A DNA stretch of 64,000 nucleotides, from assembly GCA_963794745.1 (NCBI GenBank), contig CAWCEZ010000011.1, positions 744,001-808,000 on the forward strand, in the 5' to 3' direction. The notes below the pieces were generated by a model. That model ran no database searches. It had not been told where the DNA came from and worked only from the letters and a program-made list of their open reading frames with translations. The position numbers and the translations under genes are program-made. Source of the stretch: Fen-671 sp963794745 (GTDB lineage: Bacteria; Actinomycetota; Acidimicrobiia; Acidimicrobiales; Palsa-688). Of this stretch, positions 18,095 through 27,989 are shown piece by piece (positions within the stretch are counted from its first letter, which is position 1; every line of letters begins with the position of its first letter).

Positions 18095-19335
18095 TCAGGG
18101 CGCCCGTTCGGTCGGCAGCACCGCCTGGCTTCGACTGCCGTGCATCTGCGAGATCGCGATCGCGTCCTCGTAGACAGCCTCCATCCTCTGGGCAATGGCC
18201 GCCACCGAGAGCTCCGCCGCCACCAGTTGGCGGCCCCGCTGGCCTACGTCGGCGGCGAGCGATGGGGAAACCAGGTAACGCCGCAGGCACTCGGCCAGGC
18301 GAGCGGGGTCATCGACGGGCGCGACCGCCGCCGGGTCTAACCGGTCGACCAGCTCCGAGATGCCCGTGCCGGTCGTGCAGACGACCGGGCGACCGGCCGC
18401 CAAAGCCTCCAACGCCACGTTGGCCCAACTGTCAAAGCGGCTGGCCATGGCAACGACCCGCGCCTCGGCGTACAAACCGCGCAGCTCGGCGGGCCCTTGT
18501 TCGTCAACGAAGGTGCAGGCCACACCGAGGTCGGCGGCCCGCTTGGCGAGGAAGTCGGCGTAGGTCTCGCCCTTCGTCCGCCCCCCCGTACGGCCGACCA
18601 CCACCAGTTGCAAACCAGGGACGTCCGGCGTCAGCTTGGCCACCGCGTCGATGAGGACATCCAGGCCTTTGGCTTGGTCGAGGCGGCCCACGGCAAGCAC
18701 CGTCGGCCCAGTACGGTCTGCCGGCGGGAGGCCGCTCCAGGCGTCGGCGGCCACCGGGCTGTGCACGACCACGACCGGCCGCTCGTCCAACCAGCCGTTG
18801 TCGCGGAGTCGCCTCTCGAGCAGGTTGCTCGGGCACACGACTACGTCCGCCTGTCGCGCCGACCGTCGTTCGAGCTTGTCGGCCCAGATGTTGTCCCTCC
18901 CGAGCGGGAACCCGTCGCACTCGAGGACAAGCGAAGCAGGAGCGGAAAGCCGGACGACGAGCGCCGGCGCGAGCCGCGCCAAGCGGAGCGCGGGGGCCAT
19001 GAACTCCGAGGAGTGCACCACATCGAAGCTGAGCCCGAGACTGCGGTACTCGTTCAGGAAGGCGGCGCCTGTGGCCAAGCGGGAGCGGGTGGCCCAAAAG
19101 GTCGGCAGGTAACGCGGCCAGCGAAGCCCGGGGACCGGGCGAACATGGAGGGCCACGCCGTCGGCGCTTACATCTCGGCGTGCCAGCCCGGGCGCGCAGG
19201 CCAAAACATGAACTTCGTGACCGATGTCGGCCAGCCCCGCGACATGGTGGCGGTATAGGTGGCAAGCCCGCCAGCGTTGGTCTCGCCAGGGTACTCAGGG
19301 GTCAGATAAAGGATCTTGAGGGGTCCCCGGGTCAC
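18095..19335 (-). CDS. GT4 family glycosyltransferase, one apparent frameshift
   Basis: A GT-B glycosyltransferase that moves a sugar from a nucleotide donor. The C-terminal half shows VLAVGRLDQAKGLDVLIDAV and the donor-binding block FDSWANVALEALAAGRPVV. The acceptor half opens with PLKILYLTPEYPGETNAGGL from a GTG at 19335. It continues in a second frame as LADIGHEVHVLACAPG. One base added to the CCCC at 19235-19238 (minus GGGGCT) joins them into about 413 residues. The gene diverges from a PIG-L deacetylase gene. Such pairs occur in glycoconjugate and mycothiol-type pathways, but the exact product is unknown. Confidence 0.82.
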
Positions 19336-19416
19336 CGAACGGAGGGTACCATGCCCCTGTGAATACCCCTGTGAACGGGAACTCAGCCTCGCGGGCTTAC
19401 AGTTTTTGCGCCGTAA

Positions 19417-20282
19417 GTGGCTGACGCGTCGCCGGTGGGGCCCTTAGCGGTGCCCTCGTGGTGGTGGCACACCCCGACGACGAGATCCTGTGGCTTGCCC
19501 CGGCCGTGGCCCACGCTGCGATGGTCCTGGCCGCACTGCCTGGCCACGCCCACGACCCCTCGATAACCCATGGCCGGGAAGCCGTCCGGGCCGCCTACCC
19601 GGTGGGGCCGTTCGAGTTCCTGCCGCTGGTTTCCGCCGGGGTGTACAAGCGCTCCGACTGGTTGAGGAGGACGCCCACCCAGGACGGGGTAACCCTGAGA
19701 CCGGACTGCCCGCTGCCGAACGCGTCACGGTACCGGGATAACTACCCAGCGCTGCTGGAGCTTCTTGAGCCTTACGTGGTGGGGCACCCGGTCGTGTACA
19801 CCCATAACCCGTGGGGTGAGTACGGCCATGAGGAGCACGTCCAGGTGAGCAACGCCGTCGTGGCCCTGGCGCAACGTCATGGTGCCTCGGTGTGGGCCTG
19901 GGACGGTTTCCCCGAGCACCGGCTATGGGGCGACGGGATGCGCCTTCGGACCGATTACTTCACTGGTCGCACGGCGGGCTTGCCCCGGCGAGACCTCGAC
20001 GTCGACAGCCGCCTTTACCGCCAGGTGCGCGAGCTGTACATCGCCAACGGCTCCTGGACGTGGGACCAAGGCTACGACCCGCCACCGGTCAGCACCTACC
20101 TGCAGCTGGTCCGCGAGGGCGAAGTGCTCATAAGTCGCCAGGACCGGCCGTCATGGTCAAGATCCCTGGGCATCGCCGCCTACGGCGCCCTGGAGATCGG
20201 CCGCCAGGGTACGGCGCTATCGGCCCGCGCCGCCAGGAAAGGGCGCCGGTTGCTCAGGAGCGCCACCGCAGCAAAGCGTTGA
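19417..20282 (+). CDS. PIG-L family deacetylase, start region with one apparent frameshift
   Basis: A metal-dependent N-acetyl-sugar deacetylase of the LmbE/PIG-L family, about 288 residues. The zinc-binding motif VVVAHPDDE is followed by NPWGEYGHEEHVQV, which supplies the third ligand. In the plain frame no start with a ribosome site exists before the GTG at 19458, which lies right at the motif. If one G is added to GGGGCCC at 19437-19443, the frame extends to GTG 19417 and gives the normal short lead ADASPVGALSGALVVVAHPDDE-like sequence. The later motifs differ from MshB and Mca, so the substrate is unknown. Confidence 0.78.
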
Positions 20283-20342
20283 TCCTCGGGGCGGAAAGAC
20301 ATGATGACCCATGACATATGATAAGAAGGTACAATGTCTTAG

Positions 20343-21881
20343 GTGAGCGGGGCTCCGGCGATCAGCCTCCGCCAACTGCGGGACAACCTGGCGTGGAACG
20401 GCCCGGAGCTCTACGTGGGCACCGATGGCCGGCGCATGCTCTGGGCGGGGCCGCAGCAGGCGATGCTCGTGCTCGGGCCGCCCCGCTCCGGCAAGACCTC
20501 GACGCTCGTGGTGCCCAACGTGCTGGCCGCCCCGGGGCCGGTCCTGGTCACCTCGACCAAGCCCGACGTGCTGGCGGCCACGATCGCGAGCCGCTCACAG
20601 CTCGGGCGCTGTTGGCTGCTGGACCCGACCGGGTCGGTGGCCCTGCCGCCGGGGGCAGACCTGGTGAGATGGTCGCCGGTACAGGCCTCTGTTTCTTGGG
20701 AGGAAGCTCTCGTGACGGCGCGGGTGATGACCGCTGCCGCCCGCCCCTACGGCTCGCACGGTGAGAGCGCGCACTGGACCGAACGGGCTGAGGCGCTCCT
20801 GGCGCCAATGCTGCACGCATCGGCAATAGCAGGCGGCGGCATCCGCCAGGTCGTTGGCTGGGCGTTGCGCCACGACATCCACACGCCGATGGCATTGCTC
20901 GCCCGGGCCGCCAGCACCGACGGCGGGGCGGAAATAGCCGTCGACGTGCTGGCCGGCATACTTGCCACCGAGGAGCGGGAACGCAGCGGCATCTTGTCGA
21001 CTACGGCCGGGGCGCTGATGGCTTACCGCAGTGCGCGGGCGCTCGAACTGGCAGAGCCGTCCAATTTCGACCCCGCGGGGTTCCCTTGCGGCGCCGACAC
21101 CATCTACGTGTGCGCGCCCGCCCGCTACCAGGCGCTGATGGCGCCCATCGTCGTAGCCTTCTTGGAACAGGTGCGCGCCGCCACCTACCGCTCCGCCTCC
21201 GCGGGCACTCTTCGCCTGCCTGTGACGTTGGTCCTCGACGAGGTGGCCAACGTGGCACCACTGCCGGACTTGCCGGCCATGGTCAGCGAGGGTGGGGGCC
21301 AGGGCCTGCTTACGCTCGCCTGCCTGCAGGACCTCTCCCAGGCGAAAGCCCGTTGGGGCGCCCCTGCGGACGGTTTCTTCTCCCTGTTCGGCACCAAGGT
21401 GCTCCTCCCGGGCATCGCCGACATGATGACCCTCGACGCCGTGTCCCGTCTCGCCGGCCAGGGGGACGTGGTCGTCCGCTCGACGAGCTCGTCGGCGTGG
21501 TGGACCGCCCATCCTTCTTCGAGCACCACGCGCTCGCCTCGACTCCAGGCCAGGCTCCCCGTCGACGAGGCCCACAGCCTCCCACCCGGCACGGCCCTTG
21601 TCATCGCCGGCGCGCGGCCCCCCCAGGCCGCCTATTTGACCCGCTGGTGGGACTACCCGCCCTTCTCCGATGCAAGGCACGCCCGGCTGCCTGCCAACCT
21701 TGCCCCTGCCGCGGCCAAGACCGGCCCAACCGTCAAGACGGGAACCGCTGCGCTGCCCTCAGGTATGCCGCTGCCACCGCCTCCCCCTGTGAGCAGGCCG
21801 GTGCCCGAGGCCGACCTCACCTTGAGCTGGCGCGGGGTAGCGGGACAATGTCGCCTGCACCCCCCTCCTCCCCGTGTTTAG
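20343..21881 (+). CDS. VirD4/TraG-like coupling ATPase (orphan)
   Basis: A 512-residue ATPase of the type IV coupling protein / FtsK-HerA superfamily. Walker A is GPPRSGKTS (residues 45-53). The frame continues with VLVTSTKPDVL and has Walker B in VTLVLDEVANVAPL, followed by MVSEGGGQGLLTLACLQDLSQ, the TraM-recognition-type region. No N-terminal membrane helices are seen and no other type IV secretion, relaxase or integrase gene is near. The C-terminal 70 residues are Pro-rich. GTG 20343 follows AAGAAGGT. It may load DNA or protein onto an unknown apparatus or act in DNA handling alone. Confidence 0.8.
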   Translation: MSGAPAISLRQLRDNLAWNGPELYVGTDGRRMLWAGPQQAMLVLGPPRSGKTSTLVVPNVLAAPGPVLVTSTKPDVLAATIASRSQLGRCWLLDPTGSVALPPGADLVRWSPVQASVSWEEALVTARVMTAAARPYGSHGESAHWTERAEALLAPMLHASAIAGGGIRQVVGWALRHDIHTPMALLARAASTDGGAEIAVDVLAGILATEERERSGILSTTAGALMAYRSARALELAEPSNFDPAGFPCGADTIYVCAPARYQALMAPIVVAFLEQVRAATYRSASAGTLRLPVTLVLDEVANVAPLPDLPAMVSEGGGQGLLTLACLQDLSQAKARWGAPADGFFSLFGTKVLLPGIADMMTLDAVSRLAGQGDVVVRSTSSSAWWTAHPSSSTTRSPRLQARLPVDEAHSLPPGTALVIAGARPPQAAYLTRWWDYPPFSDARHARLPANLAPAAAKTGPTVKTGTAALPSGMPLPPPPPVSRPVPEADLTLSWRGVAGQCRLHPPPPRV

Positions 21882-21946
21882 CTCCGTGGACGAGAAGAAG
21901 GGAAAGACACCGGGTGCAACCAGGTAGGCGCGACAATGTGCTCGAT

Positions 21947-22933
21947 ATGGTGTGCAGTGGCGGCACCCACCATCGGTGGGTAACGACCCAATGTGTGGGC
22001 AAAATCAAAAAACTGGCTGTTGCGCTCACGGCGTTGGGCGCCGTGTTGAGCCCAGTGGCCGCCGCCCCTGCAAGCGCCGCCGCCATGCCTGCTACGACAA
22101 CGTCGTACTACGAGCGCACCGCCAACCCGAAAACGCTCTACCAGCAGGGTGAGAAGGCGGGGAAGGCCGCTGCGCAGGGCATCGTGATCCTCGATTTTGG
22201 TCGGCCGGGCGTCGACGGCTCCCGCTTCGGGACGATGGCGTACAGCGGCGCATTTGTCTCGTTTGCGGCGATCAAGGCTGGCGTAAAGAGCTATATCCGG
22301 GCCTACTACCGGTACGCTCCCGCCGACACCAACCTCAACGTGGCCGTCGGGACGAACAACAGCTGCGGGACGGGCCAGCCCTGCGGCGGGACGCCCAGTT
22401 GCGGCTGTCCCGATGAGCCTCCCGACTTTGTCGCCTGGGGCCGGCATTTCGCCCTGATGGTGGAGCAGGTCGACAACTGGGACAGCGCTCTTCGGGCGCA
22501 ATACGGTTATACGGACCTAGTGCGTGCCGTGGCGGCCGACGACGCCGAGCCGGCGTACGACCCGGGCTACCAGAACACCTTCGACGTCCTGGAGGGCTAC
22601 GCCGATTTCGTTGATGGGACGTTCCCGCCAATGGTGGACTTCGGGTCCGCCGAACCGAATTATTGGACAGAAGCCCAGCTGCTCCAGGTGGCCGACGGCT
22701 TCCGTCCCGACGTGGCCATGCCGCAGATCTACTACGCCAATCAGGCTGAGCAATGGGCCGGGCTTTTGCATTACGCGAAGACCCGCCTGCGTGAAGTGAT
22801 CGACATTTACGGTGTCTTGACTACGGGTGGGCACACGAACACCCCGCAGATCGCATATGCGGACATGCTTCAAGCTGCCTCGAGCGTCACCGACCAAGGC
22901 ACCATCGCCTGGTTGTCGACGATCCACCGCTGA
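21947..22933 (+). CDS. Secreted protein of unknown function
   Basis: Not recognised with confidence. A signal peptide (KKLAVALTALGAVLSPVAAAPASAAA) precedes about 280 residues. A Cys-rich turn (CGTGQPCGG..CGCP) lies in the middle, and FPPMVDFGSAEPNYW and VAMPQIYYANQAEQW follow. Together with GIVILDFGRPG near the N-terminus, this looks like a TIM-barrel glycosidase-like secreted fold, but no catalytic residue can be assigned. Start candidates are ATG 21947 and GTG 21995; the second sits directly at the signal peptide. It is 31 bp upstream of the phosphoesterase gene. Confidence 0.65.
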   Translation: MVCSGGTHHRWVTTQCVGKIKKLAVALTALGAVLSPVAAAPASAAAMPATTTSYYERTANPKTLYQQGEKAGKAAAQGIVILDFGRPGVDGSRFGTMAYSGAFVSFAAIKAGVKSYIRAYYRYAPADTNLNVAVGTNNSCGTGQPCGGTPSCGCPDEPPDFVAWGRHFALMVEQVDNWDSALRAQYGYTDLVRAVAADDAEPAYDPGYQNTFDVLEGYADFVDGTFPPMVDFGSAEPNYWTEAQLLQVADGFRPDVAMPQIYYANQAEQWAGLLHYAKTRLREVIDIYGVLTTGGHTNTPQIAYADMLQAASSVTDQGTIAWLSTIHR

Positions 22934-22964
22934 TACAGCGCTCAGGGCCACGTAGGATTCTGCA

Positions 22965-23939
22965 GTGGTGGGCGGGCGTAGTTCGGTGTGCAGGTTGGCC
23001 AACGCTGGCGCCGTGCTCGTCATACTGGCCTTGCTAGGCCCTGGAGCAACGGCGCGCCTGTCTCCGAAAACCGACACCACCAACATCACGCCGAGCCTGG
23101 GCCGGCCTTGTGGGGCGCTGCGCGGCAAGGCCGTGGTCGACCAGGTCCTGCTCGTGTGGGAAGAAAACCACGGTTACAGCTCGGTCATCGGCAACCCGAG
23201 CGCCCCCGAGCTCAACAGCCTTGCCGCCAAGTGCGGCCTGGCGACAGGGTACGCGGCTCTGACCCACCCGTCATTGCCGAACTACATGGAGATGACATCG
23301 GGGCTTTCCTACGCCTCATACCCCTGGAGCAGCGACTGTGACCCGCAAGGGAGCTGCACAACCTCGGCCACTTCGATTTTCGGAGAACTCGGCACCAGCG
23401 GGCGGCAATGGCGGTCCTACGTGCAGGACATGGGCCATAACTGCGGCCTCGTCAGCTACGCAGACTACGCGGCCAGGCACAACCCCGCCGTCTACTACAC
23501 CTCCATCAGGCACGAGTGCGACACCTGGGACCAGCCCCTGGGCACCCTGAGAGCTGGGCCGCTCCACCAGGCCCTGGCCAGCGGGCCGTCGGTGGCGCTG
23601 ACCACGGTCACCCCGGACGTGCAAGACGACATGCACAACGGCAGCGTGGCCCAGGCCGACGGCTGGCTTGCCGGTTGGCTGCCCCAGATTGTGGCCAGCC
23701 CTGCCTACCGCGCTGGCCATCTCGCAGTCTTGATCGCGTGGGACGAGGGCTCTGGGTCGGGCAACGTCGCCTCCCACACCCCGCTCATCGTGATGTCGGC
23801 GTCCACGCCCCCCGGCGTTCGCTCAGCAGTAGCCTTCAACGACTACTCGGTGCTGCGGAGTATCTGCCAGCTGACCGGCGTTGCGAGCCCTGGGAAAGCT
23901 TCAGAGGCTGCTTCGCTCGTGGGGCCGTTCCATCTCTGA
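22965..23939 (+). CDS. Secreted phosphoesterase (AcpA / phospholipase C family)
   Basis: An exported enzyme of 324 residues in the phosphoesterase family that includes acid phosphatase AcpA and phospholipase C. A signal peptide lies in the first 30 residues. VDQVLLVWEENHGYSSVIG holds the metal-binding Glu-Asn pair, and YAALTHPSLPNYMEMTSG contains the nucleophile region. VTPDVQDDMHNGSV and LIAWDEGSG supply the remaining metal ligands. The substrate is probably a phosphomonoester or phospholipid outside the cell. It may share a transcript with the secreted protein just upstream. Confidence 0.8.
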   Translation: MVGGRSSVCRLANAGAVLVILALLGPGATARLSPKTDTTNITPSLGRPCGALRGKAVVDQVLLVWEENHGYSSVIGNPSAPELNSLAAKCGLATGYAALTHPSLPNYMEMTSGLSYASYPWSSDCDPQGSCTTSATSIFGELGTSGRQWRSYVQDMGHNCGLVSYADYAARHNPAVYYTSIRHECDTWDQPLGTLRAGPLHQALASGPSVALTTVTPDVQDDMHNGSVAQADGWLAGWLPQIVASPAYRAGHLAVLIAWDEGSGSGNVASHTPLIVMSASTPPGVRSAVAFNDYSVLRSICQLTGVASPGKASEAASLVGPFHL

Positions 23940-24016
23940 CCAGTAATCCATCTCGGACAAGCAGTGCGCCGACGAGGCTCCTGCGCCTTAGCCCCGCCTC
24001 AGCCCCTTGCCGGGAC

Positions 24017-24030
24017 CGAACGTATGTTCG
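24017..24030. promoter_or_regulatory. LexA-binding SOS box upstream of dnaE2
   Basis: CGAACGTATGTTCG has perfect CGAAC/GTTCG arms and fits the actinobacterial and Firmicutes LexA consensus CGAACRNRYGTTYG. It ends 12 bp before the inferred GTG of dnaE2, so bound LexA would block transcription. Confidence 0.85.
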
Positions 24031-24042
24031 TAGTATGGCGGC

Positions 24043-27000
24043 GTGGGTGAAGGGCCCTTTACGCCGAGCTGCACTGCCACTCGAACTTCAGCTTCCTCGA
24101 TGGTGCTTCCCACCCCGAGGAACTAGTCGAAGAGGCGGCGCGCCTCGGTCTCGGTGCACTGGCGATAACCGACCACGACGGCATGTACGGAGTGGTGCGC
24201 TTCGCCGAGGCGGCGGGCGCGGCGGGCCTGCCGACGATCTTCGGCGCCGAGGTCACCTTGGACCTGACCAGGGGCCAGGCCGGTGTGCCCGATCCCGAGG
24301 GCACCCACCTGGTTGTGTTGGCGCGGGGCCCCACCGGCTACGGCCGATTGTGCAAGGCGCTCTCCGTGGCCCACCTATTGGGGAGGGAAAAGGGGCGCCC
24401 GCGGGTCGACCTGCCTCTCCTGGCAGCTATCGGCGCCGGTGCCCACCTGGACCTTTCCACTATCTCTATGGCCTCTAAGCCGGGCCGTGCCTTGTCGGCG
24501 GCGTTGGACGTCCCGCAGGTACTGAGTGCACCCGAGCACGCAACGGCAGACCACTGGCTGGTGCTGACGGGTTGCCGGAAGGGTGCGGTCACAAAAGCCC
24601 TGCTCAACTCGGGCCCATCGGCGGCCCGTGGCGAACTGGCACGCCTGCAGGACCACTTCGGCCGGGCCAACGTGGCTGTGGAGATCTGGGACCACGGCGA
24701 GCCCCTCGCCTCAGCCCGTAACGATGCCCTCACCGAGCTGGCCTGCCAAAGCGGGGCGGACGTCGTCGCCACCAACAACGTCCACTACCACCGGCCGGGC
24801 CGCTCCCGGCTTGCCACAGCGATGGCAGCCGTCCGGGGGGGGCGGAGCCTCGACGACATGGACGGGTGGCTCCCGGCCGCGGCCAGTGCCCACTTGCGCA
24901 GCGGGGCCGAGCAGGCCCGCCGCTTCGCCCGTTACCCAGGAGCGGTCGAACGGGCAGCCCAACTGGGCCTGTCCTGCGCCTTCGACCTCAAACTGGTCGC
25001 ACCGAGGCTCCCGCCCTTCCCCACCCCGCCCCCACATACCGAGATGACGTGGTTGCGGCACCTCACAGAGCAAGGCGCGCTGCACCGCTATGGGCCACGC
25101 AGCGCCCCCAAGCACCCGCGTGCGTACGCCCAGATCGACTACGAACTGGACATGATCGACCAGCTCGGTTTCGCCGGTTATTTCCTCATCGTTTGGGACA
25201 TCGTCCGTTTTTGCAATGAGTCGGACATCTTTTGCCAGGGCCGGGGGTCCGCCGCCAATTCCGCGGTTTGCTATGCGCTCGGGGTAACAAAGGCCGACGC
25301 TGTCGGGCTCGGCCTTTTGTTCGAGCGGTTCCTGTCGCCCGAGCGGGACGGTCCACCGGACATCGACGTCGACATCGAAAGCGACCGGCGCGAAGAGGCG
25401 ATCCAGTACGTCTACCACCGCTACGGCCGTGAACGGGCGGCCCAGGTCGCAAACGTCATTACGTACCGCCCCCGTTCGGCGGTACGGGACATGGGCAAGG
25501 CCCTCGGCGCCTCCCAGGGCCAGGTAGACGCCTGGTCCAAGCAGCTCGGAGGCTGGGATCCCCTCCCACCAGCCGGTGGCGCGGGTGGCGGTGGCGGCGG
25601 CGGCAGTGGTGGCGGCGGCAGTAGCGGCGGCGGCATACCCGAGCCGGTGCTGGGACTTGCCCGGGAGGTGCAGGACTTCCCACGTCACCTAGGTATCCAC
25701 TCCGGGGGCATGGTGTTGTGTGACCGGCCCGTTTCTGAGGTCTGCCCCGTCGAGTGGGCACGCATGGCCGAACGCAGCGTCCTGCAATGGGACAAGGACG
25801 ACTGTGCGAGGGCCGGGCTCGTAAAGTTCGACATGTTGGGGCTCGGGATGCTCTCGGCGCTCCACGTAACCGTCGACCACATAAAGACTTTTTACGGCCT
25901 TGACCTTGACCTGGCTGAACTGCCACAGGATCCCGAGGTCTACGAAATGCTCTGCCAGGCAGATTCCGTGGGGGTTTTCCAGGTCGAGAGCAGAGCGCAA
26001 ATGGGCACGCTCCCCCGGCTCAAGCCGCGTACTTTCTACGACCTCGTAATAGAAGTGGCCCTCATACGCCCCGGCCCGATCCAGGGCGGTTCTGTCCACC
26101 CGTACCTGCGGCGGCGCAACAACACCGAACGGGTGACTTACCTACACCCTTTGCTCGAGCGGAGCCTGGCAAAAACGCTCGGGGTACCGCTGTTCCAGGA
26201 ACAGTTGATGCAAATGGCGATCGATATCGCCGGATTCAGCGGCGCCGAGGCCGATCAACTGCGCCAGGCAATGGGTTCCAAACGCAGCGCGCAACGCATG
26301 GCCAGCCTGCAGGCACGTTTTTATTCAGGCATGGCACGCAACGGCGCGACGGGCCAAGTCGCTGACCGCATCTGGGGACAGATGGCCGCGTTTGCCAATT
26401 TCGGTTTCCCGGAAAGCCATTCGGTGAGCTTCGCCTACATCGTGTACTCGTCGGCATGGCTCAAGTACCACTACCCCGCGGCCTTCCTGGCGGGCTTGCT
26501 CGACAGCCAGCCAATGGGCTTCTGGTCTCCCCAGAGCCTCGTCCTGGACGCACGCCGCCACGGTGTCGAAGTGCACCGACCTGACGTGAACGCGAGCGCA
26601 GATTGCTCCGTGCTGGAGCCTGCCACTGTCACTGGTACTGGGAGCGGGAGTGCCGGGAGCGGGAGTGCCGGGCCCGCGGTGCGGCTCGGGATCTCCTATG
26701 TCCGCACGATCGGTGCCGACCTGGCCAAGCACATCGCCGGCGGCCGCCCCTACGCAGGGATGGAGGATTTTGTGCGCCGCAGCGGCGTAAACGTTGCACA
26801 GGCGGAGGCGCTCGCTACGGCAGGCGCCTTCGAATGTTTCGACCTGGACAGGCGGGCGGCGCTTTGGGCTGCCGGCGCTCTTGCTCAAGCCGGCAACGAC
26901 CACCAGGTGGCGTCGCGCCTCACCGGGCTGGTGACGGGCACCGAGGCTCCCCCACTACCGGACATGGACGCCGTCGAAGCAAACCGAGCCGACCTGTGGG

Positions 27001-27386
27001 CGACCGGGCTGTCCCCGGACAGCTACCCGACCGAACTTTTCCGCAAAGAGCTTGACGCCCTGGGCGTGGTACCCGCCGCCCGCCTGGCACACCTCGCCCA
27101 CGGGACAGCGGTCACGATAGGTGGCTTGGTGACGCACCGGCAACGTCCGTCGACATCCAAGGGGGTCGTTTTTGTCAACCTGGAAGACGAAACTGGCCTT
27201 GTCAACGTCATCTGCACGATAGGGGTCTGGGAGCGCTACAGACCGGTGGCGCTCAACGCTGCCGGCCTGTTGGTACGGGGGAAATTGGAAAAGGCCGGGG
27301 AGGCGGTCAACGTGCTCGCAACCAGCATCGAGGCATTGCCGCCTTTGACCGGGCTAACGGCCCTACGCTCAAGAGACTTCCGTTGA
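24043..27386 (+). CDS. dnaE2: Error-prone DNA polymerase DnaE2, apparent frameshift near the start
   Basis: Damage-tolerance C-family polymerase, about 1114 residues, that works with ImuA' and ImuB in SOS mutagenesis. The PHP domain (ELHCHSNFSFLDGASHPEEL) sits in a frame that has a TGA just upstream and no start codon. Adding one base in or beside GGGCCCTTT at 24052-24060 links it to GTG 24043. The polymerase core shows CQGRGSAANSAVCYALG and PDIDVDIESDRREEAI with the catalytic Asp pair, then GIHSGGMVL and the finger region. The C-terminal OB domain starts at VTIGGLVTHRQRP. Two glycine-rich inserts are unusual. An SOS box precedes it. Confidence 0.93.
25575..25634 (+). repeat. Poly-glycine linker within dnaE2
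   Basis: Twenty codons, nearly all Gly with a few Ser and one Ala, form a GGN repeat in the polymerase region of DnaE2. A second low-complexity stretch, two exact 15-bp units GGAGCGGGAGTGCCG at 26641-26670, encodes Gly-Ser-Gly-Ala. Confidence 0.8.
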
Positions 27387-27407
27387 AGGCCAGCCAACCC
27401 ACGAGAG

Positions 27408-27986
27408 GTGAGATTGCCCAACCTGAAGCAGCTCCACCAGAGCGGGCCTTTCGGCACCGTCCTGGCCGACCCGCCCTGGCGTTTCGCGAACCGTACCGGC
27501 AAGGTGGCGCCGGAGCACCGGCGCTTGGCGCGCTACGCAACAATGAGCGCCAAGGAGATCGCTGCGCTGCCCGTCGCCGAGCTCATGGCTACCCAGAGCC
27601 ACTGCTACCTGTGGGTGCCGAACACATTGCTGGCTGACGGTTTGACGGTCCTGGAGAACTGGGGTTTCACCTACAAGGCCAACATCGTCTGGCACAAGGT
27701 CCGCAAGGACGGCGGCAGCGATGGGCGCGGCGTCGGGTTTTATTTTCGCAACGTCACCGAACTCGTCCTTTTCGGCACCCGCGGCCAATTGCGCACCCTG
27801 GCCCCGGGACGCCGGCAGGTGAACTTCATCGCCACCCGCAAACGCGAACACTCACGCAAACCCGACGAGCTCTACCCGATAATCGAACGCTGCTCGCCCG
27901 GGCCGTTCCTCGAGTTGTTCGCGCGCCACGGCCAGGCCGGCTGGACGGCTTGGGGCGATGAAGCCCCGGTCGTTGGCCCTGGCTAA
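27408..27986 (+). CDS. MT-A70 family adenine methyltransferase
   Basis: A 192-residue N6-adenine methyltransferase-like protein. The catalytic motif is DPPW (in VLADPPWRFANR), followed by the MT-A70 blocks CYLWVPNTLLADGL, NWGFTYKANIVWHK and FRNVTELVLFGTRG. REHSRKPDELYPIIE and PGPFLELFAR complete the SAM-binding fold. No restriction enzyme or specificity gene accompanies it, so an orphan modification role is likely. GTG 27408 follows GAGAGG. It lies 21 bp after dnaE2 and may be transcribed with it under LexA control. Confidence 0.88.
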   Translation: MRLPNLKQLHQSGPFGTVLADPPWRFANRTGKVAPEHRRLARYATMSAKEIAALPVAELMATQSHCYLWVPNTLLADGLTVLENWGFTYKANIVWHKVRKDGGSDGRGVGFYFRNVTELVLFGTRGQLRTLAPGRRQVNFIATRKREHSRKPDELYPIIERCSPGPFLELFARHGQAGWTAWGDEAPVVGPG

Positions 27987-27989
27987 AAA

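Noticed and set aside
20343..22933. Integrated conjugative element around the VirD4-like gene
   Set aside because: No integrase, relaxase, attachment repeats or shift in base composition were seen.
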